Positions 59,231 through 64,000 of a stretch of DNA of 64,000 nucleotides are shown in pieces. Within the stretch, counting starts at the first letter, position 1. Each line of letters begins with the position of its first letter. The notes beneath the pieces were generated by a model, which saw only the letters and a program-made list of their open reading frames with translations, did no database searches and was not told the DNA's origin. This stretch comes from Collinsella sp944321445 (lineage in GTDB: Bacteria > Actinomycetota > Coriobacteriia > Coriobacteriales > Coriobacteriaceae): the NCBI RefSeq assembly GCF_030371825.1, contig NZ_JAUDDM010000005.1; one strand, given 5' to 3'. The position numbers and the translations under genes were made by a program.

Positions 59231-60307
59231 CTACAGGAACGTACCCAAATTGAGACCGATGGTATCCGTTGCCGTCACGGGAGATCTGCCCACTGTGCTT
59301 TCGCGCGTGAGCATGAAGGGGCGTACGAGCTCCTGGTGGTTCTCGTCGGCGGCATCGGATCGCATGCCGCTTTTGCGCGCCTTGATTTGCTCGACGAGGT
59401 GATGGATACCGCGGCGGCCCATTTCGTAACCCATGGGCGCGCAGGTGGTGAGCGGAACTGTCCCACTCCAAGCAAGCGGGTTGCCGTCGCAGCCCGCCAC
59501 GGCGATGTCACCCGGTACGGCAAGGCCCGCCTCGACGATGCCGGCGATGGCGCCGGTCGCGAGCACGTCGGTAAGGCCGATGATCGCGTCGGGCCGCTCG
59601 GCAACGTCCATCCGCGCGATGCGCATGCCCAGCTCAAAGCCATCGGCTGCCATGTTGCCCGCGCCTTCGGCAATCACCGTGAGCGTCACCTCCGGGTGCA
59701 ACTCCATGGTCGAGCGGATGCCCTCCAAGCGCAGGGAGTCCTGTGGGGCTGCCGCGTCGCCGATGACGGCGATATGGTGCGCACCCAGCGAGACGACATG
59801 GTCGGCGATGAGCGAGCCCTGCCCACGGCTGTCGGCGGCAACGAAATATCCAGGGGCGTCGCTCGTCATATCCAGGTACGCGATGGGCGTATGGCCAAAT
59901 TGCGTCGGCGTCCCGTATGCGTGGGTGTGGGACGCCTGCACCAGCACGCCAGACATCTGCGTCCCCATGAAATAGCGCGCGTAGCGCTGCTCGAGTGCGT
60001 CCTCTCCGTTGGCGGTGGCGACGAGCAGGCCATATCCCTGGCGCTGTGCCTCGGTGCTCGCACCGCTCGCGATCTGCAGGCTCAGGCCGTGGTTGAGCTG
60101 CGGTACGACCAGGCCGAACGTGGGGTTCGTGCCGCCGGCGAGCAGGCGGGCGCTCTGGTTGGGGGCGTACCCCAGCTTGCGTATGGCATCGTTGACGATC
60201 TTCAGGGTATCCGGTTTGACCTTTTCCGGATGGTTCAGGGCGTTCGAGACCGTGCCCAGCGCAACGCCCGCCTCGCGGGCGACGTCGCCGATTGTCACTT
60301 TCGCCAT
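59231..60307 (-). CDS. LacI-family transcription regulator
   Basis: 358 residues: helix-turn-helix and hinge (TIGDVAREAGVALGTVSNALNHPEKV; NQSARLLAGG), then a periplasmic-binding-protein-like effector domain. The effector is probably a sugar. The start MAKVTIGDVA at 60307 is standard. A LacI-type operator TTAAAGCGCTTCAA lies 54 bp upstream, so it likely controls itself and perhaps glmS, which is divergent. larE follows 29 bp downstream on the same strand and may be co-transcribed. Confidence 0.92.
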   Translation of the reverse strand: MAKVTIGDVAREAGVALGTVSNALNHPEKVKPDTLKIVNDAIRKLGYAPNQSARLLAGGTNPTFGLVVPQLNHGLSLQIASGASTEAQRQGYGLLVATANGEDALEQRYARYFMGTQMSGVLVQASHTHAYGTPTQFGHTPIAYLDMTSDAPGYFVAADSRGQGSLIADHVVSLGAHHIAVIGDAAAPQDSLRLEGIRSTMELHPEVTLTVIAEGAGNMAADGFELGMRIARMDVAERPDAIIGLTDVLATGAIAGIVEAGLAVPGDIAVAGCDGNPLAWSGTVPLTTCAPMGYEMGRRGIHHLVEQIKARKSGMRSDAADENHQELVRPFMLTRESTVGRSPVTATDTIGLNLGTFL

Positions 60308-60360
60308 GCTGAGCCCCCTGTCAGTCAATATGTGCTGCCAGCATGATAGCATGCGCCTCA

Positions 60361-60374
60361 TTAAAGCGCTTCAA
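60361..60374. promoter_or_regulatory. LacI-type operator
   Basis: TTAAAGCGCTTCAA is a near-perfect dyad centred on CG, matching the LacI/GalR operator form. It lies in the divergent gap between the regulator gene and glmS. Confidence 0.7.
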
Positions 60375-60423
60375 TCTCGTATCTGTTCCCTTGTTTTCCC
60401 TATGGTCTGAAAAACAAATACCA

Positions 60424-60460
60424 ACTGGTAACAAATACCTAAGACCAGTTCGGGTACAAT
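60424..60460 (+). promoter_or_regulatory. glmS promoter region
   Basis: TACAAT at 60455-60460 is a likely -10, but the -35 is poor. AACTGGT (60424) and ACCAGTT (60444) form a 7-bp inverted repeat just upstream and could be an activator or repressor site. No glmS ribozyme is seen. Confidence 0.4.
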
Positions 60461-60510
60461 AGACGGTCATTACCGTTTTGTCCTTATGAAGAGAGCCGAA
60501 AGGAAACGGC

Positions 60511-62361
60511 ATGTGCGGAATCGTTGGTTACACGGGGTCGGATACGGCCAAGGATATCCTCATCACCGGGCTCAAGCGTCTCGAATACCGCGGATACGAT
60601 TCTGCGGGCGTGGCGCTCGAGCGCACCGATAGCGACGGTGCGACACAGCTCGATATCGTGCGGCGCGTCGGCAAGGTCGTGGGCCTGGAGTCGGAGCTCG
60701 CGAACATGGACGACGCCAGCACCTGCGGCATCGGGCACACGCGCTGGGCGACGCACGGCAGGCCCAGCCAGGCGAACGCGCACCCGCACGCGAGCTGCGA
60801 CGGTCGCATCGCCGTCGTGCACAACGGCATCATCGAGAACTTCGCCGAGCTTCGCGATGAGCTCGAGCAGCGCGGGCACACCTTCCGCAGCCAAACCGAC
60901 ACCGAGGTCTTCGCGCACCTCATTGAGGAGGCTTACGCGCAGGAGCACGACCTCATGGCCGCCGTGCGTGAGGCCTGCACGCACGTGGTGGGCGCCTACG
61001 GCCTCGCCGCGGTGTGCGCCGACGAGCCGGGCGTCATCGCCGTCGCGCGTAAGGACAACCCCATCGTCATCGGGCGCGGCGAGCGCGGCAGCTACGTGGC
61101 CTCCGACGTCATCGCGCTCATCGACGCCACGCGTGACGTCGTCGTGCTCGAGGACGGTCAGTTCGCCCGCCTCACGCCGGAAGGCATCGAGTACACCGAC
61201 GCGGCGGGCAAGACCATCCAGCCCGACATCACGCATATCGACTGGGATATCGATATGGCCGAGAAGGGCGGCTACCCCGATTTCATGCTCAAGGAGATCT
61301 GCGAGCAGCCGCGCGTGGTGCGCGACACCCTGGTGGGTCGCCTGAGCCCCTACGGTGAGCTCGATATCGACGAGCTCGGCCTCACGTTCGAGGAGCTTAA
61401 CCTCATCGACCGCGTCTACGTCATCGCCTGCGGCACGAGCTACCACGCGGGCCTCATCGCCAAAAACCTCATCGAGAGCTGGGCGCGCATTCCCTGCGAG
61501 GTGGAGGCGGCGAGCGAGTTCCGTTACCGCAACCCCATCATCACTCCGTCCACGCTGGTCGTCGCCGTCTCGCAGTCCGGCGAGACGGCCGATACCCTCG
61601 CCGCTATCCGCGATGCGCGCATCAAGGGCGCCAAGGTGTTCGGCATCACCAACGTGGTGGGCAGCCCGGTCGCGCGCGAGTCCGACGGCGTCATCTACAC
61701 CAAGGCCAACAAGGAGATCGCGGTCGCCTCGACCAAGAGTTTCATCGGGCAGATCGTGAGCCTCACGCTCCTGGCGCTGCTGCTGGGCCAGGTGAAAGGC
61801 AAGCTCACCACCGGTCAGGTGCGCATGCTCTTCCATGAGCTGGGCGACACTGCCGCACAGATCCAGCATATCCTGGACACCCAGGGTCCCGCCATCCACG
61901 AGGCGGCGCTCGCATGCAAAGACGCCCCGTCGGCCCTGTTCGTGGGTCGCGGCATGGGTGCGGCCATCAGCTACGAGGGCGCGCTCAAGCTCAAAGAGGT
62001 GAGCTACCTCCACGCCGAGGCCTACGCCGCCGGCGAGATGAAGCACGGGCCCATCGCGCTCATCGATCCGGGCTTCCCGGTGATCGCCGTGACCACCAAG
62101 AGCCCCACGTACGACAAGACCGTTTCGAACTTGAAGGAATGCGAGGCGCGCGGCGCGAAGATCATCGCGATCGCCACCGAGGGCGACGAGGACATTAAGC
62201 AGATCGCCGACTACGTGATCTACATCCCCCTCGTGCGCGACGCGTTTTCCGCCATCACCGCGAGCGTGCCGCTGCAGCTGCTCGCGCGCGAGGTTGCCGT
62301 CATGCGCGGCTGCGACGTGGACCAGCCCCGCAACCTCGCGAAGAGCGTGACGGTGGAGTAA
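60511..62361 (+). CDS. glmS: Glutamine-fructose-6-phosphate aminotransferase
   Basis: 616 residues. It makes glucosamine-6-phosphate from fructose-6-phosphate and glutamine, the first step toward UDP-GlcNAc (glmU is at 2451). Cys2 of MCGIVGYTG is the glutaminase nucleophile. Two SIS sugar-binding domains follow, with SQSGETADTLAA and VGRGMGAAISYEGALKLKEVSY. The C-terminus ends KSVTVE as in other GlmS. RBS GAAAGGA precedes the ATG. A strong terminator follows at 62406. Confidence 0.97.
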   Translation: MCGIVGYTGSDTAKDILITGLKRLEYRGYDSAGVALERTDSDGATQLDIVRRVGKVVGLESELANMDDASTCGIGHTRWATHGRPSQANAHPHASCDGRIAVVHNGIIENFAELRDELEQRGHTFRSQTDTEVFAHLIEEAYAQEHDLMAAVREACTHVVGAYGLAAVCADEPGVIAVARKDNPIVIGRGERGSYVASDVIALIDATRDVVVLEDGQFARLTPEGIEYTDAAGKTIQPDITHIDWDIDMAEKGGYPDFMLKEICEQPRVVRDTLVGRLSPYGELDIDELGLTFEELNLIDRVYVIACGTSYHAGLIAKNLIESWARIPCEVEAASEFRYRNPIITPSTLVVAVSQSGETADTLAAIRDARIKGAKVFGITNVVGSPVARESDGVIYTKANKEIAVASTKSFIGQIVSLTLLALLLGQVKGKLTTGQVRMLFHELGDTAAQIQHILDTQGPAIHEAALACKDAPSALFVGRGMGAAISYEGALKLKEVSYLHAEAYAAGEMKHGPIALIDPGFPVIAVTTKSPTYDKTVSNLKECEARGAKIIAIATEGDEDIKQIADYVIYIPLVRDAFSAITASVPLQLLAREVAVMRGCDVDQPRNLAKSVTVE

Positions 62362-62405
62362 CCCCTGGGTGCACCTCCTGTTTAGCATCAGGGGGCTAAA
62401 CGTTT

Positions 62406-62440
62406 ACGGCCGGCTTCTACTTTTAGAAGAAGCCGGCCGT
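62406..62440. terminator. Terminator between glmS and the second LacI gene
   Basis: ACGGCCGGCTTCT pairs with AGAAGCCGGCCGT around ACTTTTAGA. It sits between convergent genes and may serve both. Confidence 0.75.
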
Positions 62441-62473
62441 GTGCATAACGGGAGGGATTTCGGGCCGCGCGCT

Positions 62474-63496
62474 CTACGCCTCGATAAGCGACCGCACGCT
62501 CTCGCGCTCCACGAAGGTGGTGCTCATGTGCGTCACGCACGTGTAGGGCGTGGGGTGCTCGACCTGCTCGATGAGCTTGCGCACGGCGATGCGGCCGATG
62601 TCGGTGCGCGGCACGTGGACGCTCGTGAGCGAGGGGTGCACGATGCTTGCGAACTCGACGTCGTCGAAGCCGACCATAGAGACGTCACCGGGGATATCAA
62701 AGCCGCTTTCCGCAAGCGCCTTCATGGCGCCCACGGCCAGCGCGTCGTTCTCGGCGAAAAACGCCGTGGGCATCTCGGGCTTGGTCTCGAGCCACGCGAG
62801 CATGTCGCGGTAGGCGCTCTCCATCTTGTCGGTGCCCAGCGAGACGCGAAACTTGGGGTTGGGGCGAATGCCCACCTCGGCCAGTGCGCGCTCGTAGCCG
62901 CGCTCGCGCAGCGGGAAGTTGCGAATGCGCAGCTTGCCGGCCAAATAGCCAATCTGACGGTGCCCGTTGCGCACCAGGTGGCGCACAGCGCGGTACGCCG
63001 ACCCCTCGTTCGAGAACAGGATGGACTCGAAGAAGTGGTTGTCGCTCTGCCCGTCCACCAGCACCAGCGGCACGGGGGAGTGGGCGAACAGGTCGTAGTC
63101 GCGCTGGGTCATCTCGGTGCCCAGCAGGATGATGCCCGCGGACGGGTCGCCCATGATCTTGGCGAGCTCGCGCTTGCACGTCTCGCTGTCCGAGAGCTCC
63201 ACGGTGATATATGAGACGGTGAGGCCGTTGGTGCGGGCCTCCTCCTCGACGCCGTTCACCACCGCAAGACGGAACGACCCCTCGTCGAGCATGCGGCCGG
63301 AGTTACGGCCCATCACGAATTGAACTTGCTTGAGCTTGCCGGAGCGACGATAGCCCAAATCCGCGGCGACGCGGCGAATCTCGTTCGCGGTCTCGTTGCT
63401 CACGCCGCGCTTGTTGTTAAGGGCGTTGGAAACCGTGGCGGGGGAATACCCCGTGCGCCGACTGATTTCGCGAACGCTGATCTTCGGTGTAGCCAT
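62474..63496 (-). CDS. LacI-family transcription regulator
   Basis: 340 residues. The DNA-binding head KISVREISRRTGYSPATVSNALNNKRGVS is standard, with the hinge near RRSGKLKQ. The effector domain has the usual FAENDALAVGAMKAL and GDVSMVGFDDVEFA segments. Start ATG 63496 with GGGAG upstream. The adjacent 431-bp divergent gap carries two inverted copies of a 19-bp site (63515 and 63792), so it probably represses both itself and the plus-strand gene at 63928. Confidence 0.92.
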   Translation of the reverse strand: MATPKISVREISRRTGYSPATVSNALNNKRGVSNETANEIRRVAADLGYRRSGKLKQVQFVMGRNSGRMLDEGSFRLAVVNGVEEEARTNGLTVSYITVELSDSETCKRELAKIMGDPSAGIILLGTEMTQRDYDLFAHSPVPLVLVDGQSDNHFFESILFSNEGSAYRAVRHLVRNGHRQIGYLAGKLRIRNFPLRERGYERALAEVGIRPNPKFRVSLGTDKMESAYRDMLAWLETKPEMPTAFFAENDALAVGAMKALAESGFDIPGDVSMVGFDDVEFASIVHPSLTSVHVPRTDIGRIAVRKLIEQVEHPTPYTCVTHMSTTFVERESVRSLIEA

Positions 63497-63514
63497 GGCG
63501 GTCTCCCACCAACC

Positions 63515-63533
63515 AAACATTTACTAAACAGTT
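63515..63533 (-). promoter_or_regulatory. Putative operator, regulator side
   Basis: On the minus strand AACTGTTTAGTAAATGTTT, one base different from the site at 63792-63810. It lies 19 bp before the LacI start codon. Confidence 0.6.
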
Positions 63534-63708
63534 GCAGTGTAGCGCCATTTTGGCCGATTTGTGTTGAAAGCCGCCAAACACCCGGTGAACGGTAGGTAAA
63601 CAACTGGGATTAAGTGGTCTGCAAATTGGTATCAAATTAAAGAAACCAGCAGCTCAGAATAGGTGCTAAACAGGGATGCAAAAATCAAGTGCAAAACCGC
63701 TTACCGTT

Positions 63709-63737
63709 TACCAGCGAAATTTTACCGTTCGCTGGTT
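63709..63737. repeat. 9-bp inverted repeat in the divergent gap
   Basis: ACCAGCGAA and TTCGCTGGT flank ATTTTACCG-type sequence. It could be a further regulator site. A TATAAA near 63765 is a possible -10 for the plus-strand gene. Confidence 0.5.
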
Positions 63738-63791
63738 GCACGCTCACAAAAGTTACGAGTCGGCATATAAATGTTTTGTCGATGTTTGGTG

Positions 63792-63810
63792 AACTGTTTA
63801 GTGAATGTTT
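63792..63810 (+). promoter_or_regulatory. Putative operator, target-gene side
   Basis: AACTGTTTAGTGAATGTTT, the inverted partner of 63515-63533, followed by ACAAACGTTTCGCC, itself partly symmetric (AAACGTTT). Confidence 0.6.
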
Positions 63811-63927
63811 ACAAACGTTTCGCCAAACAGAAGGAGGGCCTGCGGGCCCAAAAGGCATATAGGCCACCTGGCCTTAAGGTTTCCGATGTGCGGGAGAGCG
63901 CATCGGGATGTATGGAAGGGGTATCCC

Positions 63928-64000
63928 ATGAAAGAGGTTTCGAGGCGCAACTTCCTCAAGCTCAGCGCGGCGACCGCTGGTCTCGGTCTGACCGCTGGCG
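63928..64000 (+). CDS. Start of a Tat-exported protein, probably a sugar-binding or redox protein
   Basis: Only 24 codons are inside the window: MKEVSRRNFLKLSAATAGLG... The SRRNFLKLSA block is a twin-arginine signal followed by a hydrophobic stretch. The divergent LacI regulator and paired operators suggest an ABC-transporter substrate-binding lipoprotein for a sugar. Tat-dependent oxidoreductases begin the same way, so this is a guess. The ATG follows GGAAGGGG. Confidence 0.7.
   Translation, partial: MKEVSRRNFLKLSAATAGLGLTAG

Noticed and set aside
60430..60510. A glmS ribozyme in the glmS leader
   Set aside because: The leader is about 40-50 nt from the likely start site, too short, and has no ribozyme core.

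Overview
The window reads as a gut actinobacterium of class Coriobacteriia, most like Collinsella. The reasons are the high GC, the gene order glmU-prs, a large set of proteins anchored by S-layer homology (SLH) domains, Ccm-type cytochrome c maturation, PTH2-type peptidyl-tRNA hydrolase and LacI-controlled sugar genes. This assignment is inference from content; no database was searched.

Layout. 1-1.0 kb: the 3' part of a minus-strand nuclease-like gene broken by an in-frame amber. 1.0-9.5 kb: housekeeping (prs, glmU, a structured leader plus a Kef-type K+/H+ antiporter with RCK domains, exonuclease III, a membrane protein, a sirtuin). 9.6-29.5 kb: the notable region. A tyrosine recombinase (9611-10657) is followed by a promoter and then four large SLH surface-protein genes (A+, B-, C+, D-). 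All four begin with the same 154-bp module (5' leader plus signal peptide) and then diverge. The copies alternate in orientation, so pairs of modules are inverted repeats. A and B are convergent around one polytopic membrane gene (GT-C-like), C and D around another, and each membrane gene is itself flanked by ~105-120-bp inverted repeats. Two AAA/DUF4143 ATPases with phased iterons sit between B and C. The layout fits a DNA-inversion system that swaps which surface protein lies behind a single promoter.

30-32 kb: a subtilase with SLH domains. 32.6-36.1 kb: folP-folK fusion, birA, coaX. 36.5-42.3 kb: cytochrome c maturation ccmEFABCD, with a CxxxY-type CcmE and no CcmH or CcmG. 42.4-43.9 kb: initiator tRNA, a Fic protein and PTH2. 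44.4-48.5 kb: DUF3089 lipoprotein, UxaA/GarD-type dehydratase, LarA-type racemase. 49-57 kb: HAD phosphatase, then wall-associated enzymes (SLH-NlpC/P60, ricin-repeat amidase, SLH-C1 peptidase) and a gamma-carbonic anhydrase-like protein. 57-64 kb: corA, larE (makes the LarA cofactor), a LacI regulator, glmS, a second LacI regulator and the start of a Tat-exported protein under likely control of that LacI.

The window is rich in intergenic symmetry. It holds five ~210-235-bp elements with related inverted ends containing GTCGATWATGCATTTTT, perfect palindromes of 98, 66, 42 and 24 bp, and several GGGGACAGG-type repeats.
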